Positions 15,767-26,727 are shown, counted from the first letter of the stretch. The stretch: DNA of 32,316 bases from an uncultured Desulfovibrionaceae bacterium (GCA_944325325.1 CALUZP010000036.1:1-32316); one strand, 5' to 3'. The notes: generated from the sequence alone by a model not told the origin. Numbers and translations are program-made.

Positions 15767-16963
15767 CTAGTTGGACAGGACGCGCGCGGGGTTGTCGTGC
15801 GTGTCTGGCGGTGTTTCCCCGTTTTCAAGTTTTGCGAGTTCCCGGGCGTAAAAGAGATGATTCGCCTCGTGCATGCGCAGGTTGTCGGCGCACAGGCCCA
15901 TGTCGGCTCCGGACACGTCCGTACGGGCATCCGCCAGGGGGCTGAGCATCCGGGCCAGAGCCGGCACGGCATCGCTGCCTGCAAACGCCCTTGTGGAAGC
16001 CTGGGGCGGGGTGATGCCAAGCTGGCGCAGGCCCAGTTCAATCATGCGCTGGCGCCACTGGCCGGCCATCTTGGTTTCCGTCGCTACGGCCCGCTTGAGT
16101 GCCAGACGGCGTAGTTCGCGCTGTTTTGCCTGCCGCTCTTCTTCGAGGACAGTCAGGGTGTTGTCCTGTTCCGTACCGTCCTCGGACAGCCAGGGCGTCC
16201 AGGCGGCTGCGGAGAGCGCCCGGATGAGCAGCAGGTTGACGTCTCCGTCTGCGGGCAGGCCCTTCTCCTGCTGGAATCTGCGTATGGCGGCTCTGGTTGT
16301 TTCGCTCAGTTCACCGTTTTCCATTCCGGCGTCAAAGCCCTGGCGGTTCAGGAGGATCTGTGCCTGGGCAATGAGCGGCGCTTTGACGGGAACGGTCGTG
16401 GCAAACGGGCGGGCAGTATGGCTTGTGAGGTGCTGATACAGAATCTGCGTGTCAGGCAGGGGGAGGCCGAGATGCCGTGCCTGTTCAAAGGCCTGCAGGG
16501 CTTTCTGCTGGTTGGCGATTTCGCTGAACGCGCCGGAACAGGCCAGGCCGAGATGAAAGCTGGCCAGGGCATGCTGGCGTGTTGCGGCCATTTCGAGCAT
16601 GGGCAGAGCGGCTCCGGGGACGGTTTTTGCGCCATAGAGCCCGTAAAGATAGGCCAGCCCTGACATGTACTGTGCGGTGACGTGTCCCCGGGAGGCGGCG
16701 CGGGTGAGCCAGTCAAGGGCTTCGGAGCGTCCGCAGGGAATGGAGCCTTCGCAGCACATGGCACTGAGCCGGTAGGCGGCTTCGGTGTCGCCTTCTACTG
16801 CGGCCTGCAGATAGCGTTGTGCCGCTCCGGTATAGTCTATGTCGCGCGCATAGAGCGTGTCGCCGTGACGGCGGTTGAAGTCGCTCTGGAGAGTGGAGAG
16901 GCAGCCGCCAAGCAGCAGGGAAGGCAGCAGAACAAGGCCGGCAAGCAGAACCGGGTTACGCAT
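15767..16963 (-). CDS. Lipoprotein with Sel1-like repeats and a peptidoglycan-binding domain
   Basis: A 398-residue exported protein. Residues 1-21 are a lipoprotein signal with lipobox LLGGC (Cys21). Residues about 45-165 carry Sel1/TPR-like alpha-alpha repeats (for example EALDWLTRAASRGHVTAQYMSGLAYLYG). About 197-250 form a peptidoglycan-binding type-1 domain (AQILLNRQGFDAGMENG, then TRAAIRRFQQEKGLPADG). A charged helical stretch follows (about 265-310). AAGGAG is 7 nt before the ATG at 16963, and the start overlaps the stop of the HTH-regulator gene by 8 bp, so the two are translationally coupled. It probably sits in the outer membrane or periplasm, bound to the wall. Its link to the upstream regulator is unknown. 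Confidence 0.85.
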   Translation of the reverse strand: MRNPVLLAGLVLLPSLLLGGCLSTLQSDFNRRHGDTLYARDIDYTGAAQRYLQAAVEGDTEAAYRLSAMCCEGSIPCGRSEALDWLTRAASRGHVTAQYMSGLAYLYGLYGAKTVPGAALPMLEMAATRQHALASFHLGLACSGAFSEIANQQKALQAFEQARHLGLPLPDTQILYQHLTSHTARPFATTVPVKAPLIAQAQILLNRQGFDAGMENGELSETTRAAIRRFQQEKGLPADGDVNLLLIRALSAAAWTPWLSEDGTEQDNTLTVLEEERQAKQRELRRLALKRAVATETKMAGQWRQRMIELGLRQLGITPPQASTRAFAGSDAVPALARMLSPLADARTDVSGADMGLCADNLRMHEANHLFYARELAKLENGETPPDTHDNPARVLSN

Positions 16964-18899
16964 GAAAAGCTCCTTGTGCGGGAGAACTGGTTGACAGAGC
17001 GGCATACCGCAGAACAGCCTCGGCGTGCCGTTCGAGGCGTTCTATGGTTTGTTTGCGGTATTCGTGCGTGCAGACGCCGGTGTGCAGGGACAGACAGAGC
17101 TGTTCGACAGCCTTGCACAGCTCCGGATACAGCAGCATGATGGTACGGGTTGGCGGTGTCTGCGTCAATAGTGTCGTGCCGACGCCGTTTTTGACGTGCA
17201 CCTGTACGTTGTGGAAAATGGGTTCAGACAGCAGATGGATGTGAAACTGGCCCTTGCTGTGCAGCAGCTGCGCCAGACAGCGCAGGTGAGCGGCGTAGAC
17301 GGCGGGGGTATAGACCAGGGTGGGGCTTGGCAGGATGAGTGTCATGGCTCCGGAGCGCACCTTGCCTGTGGCTACATCTTCCGGAGGGGCGAGGTAAATG
17401 AACTCGGTCAGACGTCCGCGGACAAGCTCACGCTGGAACAGCTGACTTCTGTGCAGCATGCGGGGCAGGATGTCTCGCTGCACCGGCGTCGGAAGTTTGT
17501 TGCTCCGCAGGAGTTCAAGGCAGAGCTCTTCGCTGAGCGAGCCTTCGAACAGGGAAGGGGTGAAGATGGTAATATCGCCGTTCTGGGCAAGCATGCGATA
17601 CATCAGCTGCCGGTGCTGCTCGAGCGGTTCCGGACATAGGGCCTGCAGCACGGGAGAGGCCGCGTCGAGCAGAATCAGAAACTGTTCCGCCGCGTAGGTG
17701 ACGTGCCTCGGTTCAATGCAGTAGAGATATTCGGCCGTATCCTCGGTGCCGCGCACACTTGTGGCATGCAGTGCAGCGCGGCCGGACAGCACGAAGCGAA
17801 ACATGCTGAAGCGTTCGTTACGGGCCTTGTGGCAGCAGTAAGCGCTGACATGCCCTGTCATGTACATGGGCAATTCGCGTTCGATGTCGGCAATGATTTC
17901 CGACAGGCGCATCACCTCACTGTGAATGACGTGGAGGCTTCCGCCACGTTCGAGCACCTTGCGGAGCATGACCATCCAGACGTTAAAGAAGTCTGCGTCA
18001 TCGAGCAGCCAGTTCAGCCCCATGTCGGAGTAAAGGTACAGAACAGGCGCGGGCTCGTTTTGGGCAATGGCAAGCATGTGCAGCAGCGCTTCCCGCAGGC
18101 CTCTGTAGCCCCAGAAGGCGTATCTGCCGGTACAGCGCAGCGATTCAGGGAGCGGCGTCAGGGCTGGCAGGGGAGTGTGTCCGGCGGTTTCGGGAGGAGA
18201 GGACTGGCGCTCGGCCAGGCGCAGCGTATCAATGATCTGTTCCAGACGGAAGTTGCCCGCCGGGATACCGTCGTTGCGCAGCCATTCTTTAAGGGTTTGC
18301 TCCATGGGGCTGGACTTGTGAGGCAGATGCAGGAATTCATTCAATTCCTGCTCCAGACCTTGTTCCTCAATTCTGCGGGCCATGTACTGGGCCGTTTTGT
18401 CGATGAGCGGGTTCTGGGCATCAGGCGTCCGTGAACCTGAGCGGAACCGGCTGATATAGGATGGATCCACATGCAGCTCACGCGCCAGCCGGGCGTTGCT
18501 GACACGGGCAAAGCTCAAAAGAAGATGCAGTTTTTCGCCAAAATGGCTGAGGGGGTGCTGAGGAGGAGGCAGCATGCCCTGGTGCCTGGTTTTTTTTCTG
18601 GGCCGCAGCCCCGAGTCGGGCTGAGAAAACCAGCGCTGCAACGCGGAGGCCAGATCGGTGGGGTGGCTGGCGGTACTTCCACAAAGCGTTGCAAGCAAAG
18701 GGGATTTGGAGGTGCGCACCGCAATCTTGGCAAGCGCCAGACACAGGGCCATCAATGGTGCACCGCTTTCCACAGGAACACGGTGCCCGCTGCAGAACCG
18801 GCTGATCAAAGAAGGATTCAGGCCAGACTGCCGGCTCAGCGTAACCTGGCGACACCCCAGTTCCCGGAGTACGGTCTGCAGTTTTTCAGCAAAGCGCAC
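16956..18899 (-). CDS. Large regulator with two similar XRE-type HTH domains and an unknown C-terminal domain
   Basis: A 647-residue cytoplasmic protein from the GTG at 18899, chosen because GGAGAG lies 6 nt before it; a GTG at 18965 would add 22 poorly conserved residues. Two HTH units resemble one another: residues 2-42 (FAEKLQTVLRE, then LNPSLISRFCSGHRVP) and 120-160 (FGEKLHLLLSF, then VDPSYISRFRSGSRTP). Both have the pattern P-S-x-I-S-R-F-x-S-G-x-R-x-P. Residues from about 260 to the end form a large domain with GRYAFWGYRGLREALLHML, YLYSDMGLNWLLDD, LHVIHSEVMRLSEII and ELPMYMTGHVSAYCC. I do not know its function; a ligand-sensing role is a guess. It lies 78 bp after the PFK-2/FBPase-2-like gene and overlaps the lipoprotein gene. 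Confidence 0.8.
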   Translation of the reverse strand: MRFAEKLQTVLRELGCRQVTLSRQSGLNPSLISRFCSGHRVPVESGAPLMALCLALAKIAVRTSKSPLLATLCGSTASHPTDLASALQRWFSQPDSGLRPRKKTRHQGMLPPPQHPLSHFGEKLHLLLSFARVSNARLARELHVDPSYISRFRSGSRTPDAQNPLIDKTAQYMARRIEEQGLEQELNEFLHLPHKSSPMEQTLKEWLRNDGIPAGNFRLEQIIDTLRLAERQSSPPETAGHTPLPALTPLPESLRCTGRYAFWGYRGLREALLHMLAIAQNEPAPVLYLYSDMGLNWLLDDADFFNVWMVMLRKVLERGGSLHVIHSEVMRLSEIIADIERELPMYMTGHVSAYCCHKARNERFSMFRFVLSGRAALHATSVRGTEDTAEYLYCIEPRHVTYAAEQFLILLDAASPVLQALCPEPLEQHRQLMYRMLAQNGDITIFTPSLFEGSLSEELCLELLRSNKLPTPVQRDILPRMLHRSQLFQRELVRGRLTEFIYLAPPEDVATGKVRSGAMTLILPSPTLVYTPAVYAAHLRCLAQLLHSKGQFHIHLLSEPIFHNVQVHVKNGVGTTLLTQTPPTRTIMLLYPELCKAVEQLCLSLHTGVCTHEYRKQTIERLERHAEAVLRYAALSTSSPAQGAFHA

Positions 18900-18977
18900 G
18901 ACACACTCTCCGTCGCTAGATGTGAGTGCTGCGGCCAGAGCCCTCGCGGCTGACGGCCTGTGCACGGGGAGGCCCGA

Positions 18978-20183
18978 TCAGGCGTAGCGAATCATTTCGA
19001 ACAGCTTTTTCCCCTGTGTGATGGTGATATGGTAAAGCTGGTTTTGCGGCACATGCAGGTAGGGGATGTCCTCTGGCCTGTGAGCAAGAAACAGCGACAA
19101 GATGGTCCGGTTGATGGCCTGGTGACCGATGATCATGAGAGCACCTTCCCCGGCGGTAAACAGCGCCCTGCGCAGGCCCCGGGCCACGCGTTCCTGGAGC
19201 ATGGCGTAGCTTTCGCCGCCCGGATAGGTGTAGTGGTATTTGTCCCTGGTCCTTGCAGCGTATTCCTGCGGCATGGTGCGCTTGATGTCTTCGTAACTCA
19301 TCCCCTCGCAGATGCCGGCATGCAGCTCGTCAAAGTCCTCCAGGCTGATTCCGGTGCCGATGGGCCTGTCCTCAAGAAGGGGGGAAGCCGTCTGCACCGA
19401 GCGCAGGCGTGTTGAGGTGAAAATATAGGGGATGGAAACACCGCGAAAATAACGGGCGAGCAGCTTGGCCTGCCGGAAGCCCTCGGGACTGAGCGCCGGA
19501 TCGCCTCCGATGCGGTTTTGCAGGTTGTATTCTGTCTCCCCGTGCCGGACCAGGTAGAGGTTGTTGACCCAGCGCGAGGTAATAATGCTGCGGATGGCCG
19601 AATAATAGGGGATGGCGCTGCTTGGCGCTTCGGCCAGGATGCGGCAGTCGGTCACGTCCGTGCGGATCCAGCAGGGTTCATCCTTAAGCGGCGAGTAACC
19701 GCTGACATAGTGCGCGATGCGCTCTCTGAACGAACGAAGGGCCGCTGCCGCTGTCATGCCGGCAAATTCAGGCAGCTGGGCCTTGCGCCGGATAAAGTCG
19801 TCGAGCAGCTCCATGTCGCGGGTCTGGCATTCGATGAACATCACCGGAAAATCGTTCAGATAGTCCATCAGATCCTGGCGCTGCGAACGGGCGCTGTGTG
19901 TGGCGTCGATGATGGCCACGTCGCCCTTGGAGGCCAGCCACAGCCTGGCTGCCTCCATGGTCAGCCTGGCAATGTTTCTGCGGTTGCGGCAGGCGGTTTC
20001 GTTGGCGGGATCAAAAAAGTCGGCTTTTGCGCTGGCCACGCCAAAGAGGCGCCGGCGCGTGTCTCCGTTGTTGAAAATAGCCGTGTGGACGCCCTGCTGC
20101 TCAAGACCTGACTGGATGCGGCGGGCCAGGGTGCTTTTGCCTCTGGCCGGAAGGCCGACCATGGCAACGTAGAGTTTCTTCAT
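18978..20183 (-). CDS. 6-phosphofructo-2-kinase/fructose-2,6-bisphosphatase-like bifunctional enzyme
   Basis: A 401-residue protein with the same domain order as eukaryotic PFK-2/FBPase-2. The N-terminal kinase has P-loop GLPARGKST at 10-18, FNNGDTRRRL at 37-46, VAIIDATHSARSQR at 89-102 and FIECQTRD at 116-123. The C-terminal histidine-phosphatase domain has LVRHGETEYN (His214), IGGDPALSPEG, the acid Glu286 in DELHAGICEGMSYEDI, DKYHYTYPGGESY and GHQAINRT (His354). All the residues I can check in both active sites are kept. In eukaryotes these domains make and remove fructose-2,6-bisphosphate; whether this enzyme does so is untested. The ATG at 20183 follows AAGGAG at 7 nt. The gene starts 37 bp after the phosphodiester-glycosidase-like gene, in the same operon. 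Confidence 0.88.
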   Translation of the reverse strand: MKKLYVAMVGLPARGKSTLARRIQSGLEQQGVHTAIFNNGDTRRRLFGVASAKADFFDPANETACRNRRNIARLTMEAARLWLASKGDVAIIDATHSARSQRQDLMDYLNDFPVMFIECQTRDMELLDDFIRRKAQLPEFAGMTAAAALRSFRERIAHYVSGYSPLKDEPCWIRTDVTDCRILAEAPSSAIPYYSAIRSIITSRWVNNLYLVRHGETEYNLQNRIGGDPALSPEGFRQAKLLARYFRGVSIPYIFTSTRLRSVQTASPLLEDRPIGTGISLEDFDELHAGICEGMSYEDIKRTMPQEYAARTRDKYHYTYPGGESYAMLQERVARGLRRALFTAGEGALMIIGHQAINRTILSLFLAHRPEDIPYLHVPQNQLYHITITQGKKLFEMIRYA

Positions 20184-20220
20184 GCACAGCTCCTTGGTGC
20201 GCGGATCCTGCAAGCCGCCG

Positions 20221-21069
20221 CTAGCGCCGTTTGACCCCGATTACATTGGGCAGGCGCGCATCAAACGCTCCCACGTTCCAGAAATTGCCCTTGCCTTCCC
20301 AGAGCCGGATTTCCCTGCCGACGTTCAGCAGCATGCCGGCCTGCGTACCGCCTTCCACATACATGGTCTGGCGCAGATCAAGCGGCAGGGCAAGCAGTTG
20401 CGCTGCAAAGTCGGCACAGCGCAGGGCGTCGCGGCAATGGATGAACAGAATGCGCCCCACACCGTCGCAGCCCACGGCGGAAATGCCGTGGGCCGTGCTG
20501 TCTTCAAGCCAGCGGACGCGCCGGTCAGCATCGATGAGCCGGTAGTTCTGTACGGCCATTTCATAGCGCGGCAGCAATGTTTCCCAGGGATCAGCGTCCC
20601 GGTCGAGGACCGCCGCTGACGGCAGCGTATTGTCCAGATCCGGTTCGGAGACAAAGAACGCGCCGAATTTTTCAACAATGCGGCTGTTGTTCAAGTGGCT
20701 CCCCACGCGCAGATAGCCTGTATGCGTAAGGCCGTCCTCACGGTACATGCCCGCATTGATGGCCGCCACAAGCTGGTGAGTGTTCGCCCATTCGCGCAGG
20801 GTGCGGGGCTGTTCGCCCGGCATGGACGCCGTGAGGATCACAAAGGAAAACAGTATGGGATCGATGCGGATAATGGCAACTTCCGCAGGCTCCCCCTGGA
20901 TGTTTTTGACAGGAAAGACGCCGACATCCAGCCCGGTTTCCACTTCTTCCCAGGAGCCTGAGACGGCTGCGGCAGAGGGGGAGAACATGCCGAGCAGCGC
21001 CATCAGCACACACAGCAGGCAGAGCCAGCGGGGGTGTGAGGATAACGGAGACGGCAAAGGGGCGTGCAT
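20221..21069 (-). CDS. Exported phosphodiester glycosidase (NAGPA/DUF2233) family protein
   Basis: A 282-residue protein with a signal peptide: hydrophobic residues 15-30, probable cleavage after Ala-Ala-Ala near 33-35. The mature part has marks of the phosphodiester alpha-N-acetylglucosaminidase-like family: AAINAGMY at 102-109, YVEGGTQAGM at 237-246 and LPNVIGV near the end. Family members cleave sugar phosphodiesters, and many bacterial ones are exported and of unknown substrate. AGGA lies 5 nt before the ATG at 21069. It is the first gene of the four-gene operon under the promoter at 21128-21156. A cell-envelope or exopolysaccharide substrate is plausible but not shown. Confidence 0.82.
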   Translation of the reverse strand: MHAPLPSPLSSHPRWLCLLCVLMALLGMFSPSAAAVSGSWEEVETGLDVGVFPVKNIQGEPAEVAIIRIDPILFSFVILTASMPGEQPRTLREWANTHQLVAAINAGMYREDGLTHTGYLRVGSHLNNSRIVEKFGAFFVSEPDLDNTLPSAAVLDRDADPWETLLPRYEMAVQNYRLIDADRRVRWLEDSTAHGISAVGCDGVGRILFIHCRDALRCADFAAQLLALPLDLRQTMYVEGGTQAGMLLNVGREIRLWEGKGNFWNVGAFDARLPNVIGVKRR

Positions 21070-21127
21070 GGCATTCCTGTAACGCTGGCATGGCAGCGTG
21101 GCTGTCGATCATTCCAGAAAACGCCTT

Positions 21128-21156
21128 ATTGTACGGCATTCCTGTTTGGTGCGCAA
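21128..21156 (-). promoter_or_regulatory. Sigma-70-type promoter of the four-gene operon
   Basis: On the minus strand TTGCGC (21156-21151) and TACAAT (21133-21128) are separated by 17 bp. The predicted transcript start, near 21121, gives a leader of about 50 nt. An 11-bp sequence, GGCATTCCTGT on the plus strand, lies inside the spacer (21135-21145) and again across the Shine-Dalgarno region (21070-21080). It could be a paired regulatory site. Confidence 0.65.
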
Positions 21157-21526
21157 CAGTAGAGAAAAGCTGCCATACTGCGCACAGAGCGGTGCGTTCT
21201 GTAAGGGAAAAGGCCGGGCAGATGGGGCCGGGGGGGGGAGCTGTCAGCGCCGGTTGAGGTGTCGCGTCAGGCGTTCTGCAGAATGGCGCGGCAGTGGCAG
21301 GCAGAGATATGGCGGAACAGGCAGGGGGCTGTCGGATGCAGGTTCGGATCCGCTTTTGCGGTCTGCACGCGAGCTGGTCGCGTCATGGTGCGGCACAGGC
21401 TCTCTGCCGCTGCAGGCGCCGGCACGCCGTGCAGTTCTGGTTGGAGCAGGCGGCAGGCAGTGCAGCCCTGCCGGGCGCGCAGGACATGGCAGGATGCGGG
21501 TGACGGGCGGCCTTTGCAGAAAACAG

Positions 21527-21564
21527 CGCGGCCCGCGCTCGCAACACAGCGAACGCGGGCCGCG
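21527..21564 (-). terminator. Long GC-rich hairpin downstream of secA
   Basis: An 11-bp perfect stem (21527-21537 with 21554-21564), one mismatch, then TCGC/GCGA and a 6-nt loop. Reading the minus strand it is followed by a short T-run (CTGTTTTCTG). It lies 164 nt after the secA stop codon, so it is a plausible secA terminator. Confidence 0.65.
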
Positions 21565-21727
21565 GCAGGAAGCGATTCTGTCAGTCTAGAGCCTGTTCAG
21601 TTTGAAACGTTTCGCAGTTAAACCATACGGCCTGTCGCTTCGCGCAAAAACCGCGGCTTTTCCGCGCACGGCTGGCCGGGCGGCGCGGTACTGCCGCCTC
21701 GTGTTCTGCCTTCAATGGCAACACGTT

Positions 21728-24337
<2,610 letters not shown>

Positions 24338-24492
24338 GCGGGTTCTCCATATATGGAATCAGGCGGGGCAGAAAGCCTCGCCCGGCTGATGCGTGGACGC
24401 AGGCCCGGCTGCATGGGGAGACTCAAGAATTTGCCGCAGCGTGGCGGGCGGGACATCACGTTGCGGCCATGTCTGCAGCAGGCGCTTAGCCC

Positions 24493-24521
24493 AAGATATG
24501 CCATGCAACGCAAATTGGCAA
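24493..24521 (-). promoter_or_regulatory. Sigma-70-type promoter candidate for secA
   Basis: On the minus strand TTGCCA (24521-24516) and TATCTT (24498-24493) are 17 bp apart. The predicted start near 24486 leaves a leader of about 150 nt before the secA ATG. It sits just after the hairpin that closes the upstream gene, which supports an independent secA transcript. Confidence 0.5.
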
Positions 24522-24535
24522 TGGATGAAACGGAT

Positions 24536-24578
24536 GGCGCGCCTGTCTGCCTCGTGTCAAAAGGCCGTCAGGCGCGCC
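24536..24578 (-). terminator. 10-bp hairpin after the AsmA-like gene
   Basis: GGCGCGCCTG (24536-24545) and CAGGCGCGCC (24569-24578) are perfect complements around a 23-nt loop. It begins 9 nt after the stop codon of the minus-strand gene. There is no T-run beyond the hairpin, so it is a terminator candidate only. Confidence 0.45.
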
Positions 24579-24587
24579 GCAGAGAGG

Positions 24588-26180
24588 TTATTTCGTCGTA
24601 TCTGGACCGGCTGCCGCTGGTGCCGCTGAACCGGCTGCCGCTGGTGCGGCTGGAGCCTTGGGCGCTGCTGCCGGTTCGGCAGTCACTTCCAGGGCGTTGA
24701 AGAACACGGCGTCGTCCTCAAACTGTGCGAGTGAAACAGGCTGCTGGGGGGCAAACGTCATCTTGAGACTGCCGGACTGTTCAAGGAATGTCCTGACGGC
24801 TTCAAGATTCTTCATGTTGACAGGCGTGCGGTAACCTTCCGGCATCGTGCTTATGCCGGCGTCCAGAGCCGCCGGCAGAGACTGCTGGCCGGTAAAGAGC
24901 GCAGAGAGCCGTTCGACACGTTTCAGCAGGCCTGCATCCTTCACGTTAAGCATGATGCCGGCAATGCTGGCCGCATTCGGATCCCCGGCGTAGAGGGCCC
25001 CGGGGTCAGCAATGCTGCCGCTGGTCTGCAGCGTCAGGACACCGGCGTCCTTGCCGTCAAAGAACAGGTCGCAGGAAAACGGGCCAGCGGCCCTGGAGGG
25101 AAGCTTCAGGGCAATTCTTGCACTGAAGTCGAGCCGGCTGTAGCCCAGCATGGATGCAGAGGACGGCGCCGGACAGGAAAGAGCCGTGACGCTCAGCGCG
25201 CAGTCGAACGGCGAGGTGGAGGTGTTTTCCCAGGTCAGATTCTGCAGGGATACACGCGTGGCGTCCATCACGCTGGAACGGAAGTTGTCGACGGAAATTT
25301 TTCTGATAAACGGCTTTTCGCCAAGGAACACCTTTTTCAGATATTCCAGCGCTTCAGTGTCCGTCATGGTTTCAGGGTCGGCGGCCAGCAGTTCAGGCGC
25401 ACAGAAGAAGTCTTCGGCAACGATGCGGCCGATGCTGCCGAGTTCCTGTGTGGCGCCGCCTGCACCGGCCATCCCCAGAAGCCCGCCCATATTGCCTGTG
25501 ACGCTCAGGCCGCGCAGCTCACTGTGGGCAAAGTTGCCATGTTCCACCTGGGATTCCGTAAATTCATCGACGGTAAACGTCAGGTACTCAGGATTGCCCA
25601 GAGCAATCTGCGTGTTTTTGCCATAGCCGCTGTCGTAGCTCAGGCAGGTAACGGCTTCCTGGTAAAGAGGATCCATGGTCAGGCCGGCGGTGGATCCGTT
25701 TTTGCTCCTGCTTTTATCCAGCAAGGCCTTTATCCGCACCATGTCCACAGACGTGTTGACAACGCGGCGCTGTTCAAGACTGATGGCAATTTCGTTGTCG
25801 ATAACGACACGCAGCCCCTGGACGTCAATGTCGCCCAGACGCAGCACAGGGGGCACCTCCGAGAGCGTCTTGTCCATCAGCACGGCCAGAAGGCAGGCAC
25901 GGTCAATGCCTTCAAGCGTGAACTGCGTGCAGGTGGCGTTCACCGGCAGGCCGGCGCGCTTTTTCAGTGCGATGCCGGACAGAGTCAGCCGGTTTGACAA
26001 CAGCGAGTAATCGACGCGCTCCACCGTGCCTTCAAAGCGGGAGTCCGTCGTAATCTGCTGCTGAATTTTCTGCTCCAGCAGGTACTGGAAGATCAGTGCA
26101 GCCGCAATGACGGCAACAAGCAGAACAATGACACAGACAAGCAATGGGCGCGACCATGAGCGCCGTTGGGTGGTGGTCAT
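24588..26180 (-). CDS. Membrane-anchored periplasmic protein of unknown function, AsmA-like character
   Basis: A 530-residue protein with one N-terminal membrane span (about residues 11-33, after RRSWSR) and a large, probably periplasmic, domain. The opening FEGTVERVDYSLLSNRLTLSGIAL resembles AsmA/DUF748-like and YdgA-like proteins, where a beta-rich repeat domain follows a signal anchor. I cannot place it with certainty. The last 30 or so residues are Ala/Pro-rich low complexity. The ATG at 26180 was chosen because GGAG lies 9 nt before it and the anchor starts there; the frame extending to 26849 reads as Cys/Arg/Pro noise. It lies upstream of secA on the same strand but is separated by 250 bp, a hairpin and a promoter. 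Confidence 0.75.
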   Translation of the reverse strand: MTTTQRRSWSRPLLVCVIVLLVAVIAAALIFQYLLEQKIQQQITTDSRFEGTVERVDYSLLSNRLTLSGIALKKRAGLPVNATCTQFTLEGIDRACLLAVLMDKTLSEVPPVLRLGDIDVQGLRVVIDNEIAISLEQRRVVNTSVDMVRIKALLDKSRSKNGSTAGLTMDPLYQEAVTCLSYDSGYGKNTQIALGNPEYLTFTVDEFTESQVEHGNFAHSELRGLSVTGNMGGLLGMAGAGGATQELGSIGRIVAEDFFCAPELLAADPETMTDTEALEYLKKVFLGEKPFIRKISVDNFRSSVMDATRVSLQNLTWENTSTSPFDCALSVTALSCPAPSSASMLGYSRLDFSARIALKLPSRAAGPFSCDLFFDGKDAGVLTLQTSGSIADPGALYAGDPNAASIAGIMLNVKDAGLLKRVERLSALFTGQQSLPAALDAGISTMPEGYRTPVNMKNLEAVRTFLEQSGSLKMTFAPQQPVSLAQFEDDAVFFNALEVTAEPAAAPKAPAAPAAAGSAAPAAAGPDTTK

Positions 26181-26727
26181 ACCGGAGGTCTCCTTGGAGT
26201 GAAAAGTGGTTGCCTTGTAGCACGATCGGCTTGGAAAGCCAATGGGTTGTTTTGCCCGGGCGTCCGGGAGCCGTCCCATGCGCCTTGCCGTGGGCCGGCA
26301 CAGGCAGGGAGGCACCGCACGCGGCTGAGGGCACCGGTTCAGCAGGCCGGGCGGACGTAACCGGGAACGGGCCAGCGGCCAGCAGGCCGGGACCTGCCTC
26401 CGGAGGTCTCTGCAACGCCGCGGTACCCGGCGGCCCCTGCGGCTGTGCCCATGCCGCTGCGGCCAGACAGACCTCGAACAGAACGCCTGCAGGCAGCAGG
26501 GCAGGGCCTTGCGGCATGTTGAAGGTTCAGGAGAAAACAGTCTGAATCTGGTCTGGAGGGGAGAACAGAGGCGGAGGCTGCTGCCGGTGCGCATGCAGAG
26601 GTATCCCGCCGTCATGTTGCCCGTGCTGTCTGCGGACTTCTGAAAACGGCGCGCCTGCGGGAAGGCCGGCGGGGCGTCTGCCTTCTTACAGACGGTGCAC
26701 GCCGGCGTGCGCCTGTCTGGCGCTGGA
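26181..26727. other. 547-bp gap between TSUP transporter and AsmA-like gene
   Basis: No gene is recognised. Two inverted repeats follow the transporter stop on the minus strand: a perfect 14-bp palindrome GCACGCCGGCGTGC (26697-26710) and CGTCTG/CAGACG with an 8-nt loop (26675-26694). Either may end the transporter transcript. The rest is GC-rich without visible motifs. Confidence 0.5.
26675..26710 (-). terminator. Adjacent hairpins after the TSUP transporter gene
   Basis: The palindrome at 26697-26710 starts 17 nt after the stop codon and is followed by the CGTCTG/CAGACG stem at 26675-26694. No T-run follows. They may act as a terminator or as 3'-end protection. Confidence 0.4.

Larger units (their letters stand above)
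21070..21727. other. 658-bp gap between secA and the glycosidase-like gene
   Basis: No gene is seen. It contains the promoter of the minus-strand operon (21128-21156), a 9-G run (21230-21238), a long hairpin (21527-21564) that may end secA transcripts, and a 10-bp palindrome GAAACGTTTC (21604-21613). Confidence 0.55.

Noticed and set aside
24588-24700. Ala/Pro-rich repeats at the C-terminus of the AsmA-like protein as a distinct repeat element
   Set aside because: It is a short low-complexity tail encoded by irregular codons, not a DNA-level repeat of note.
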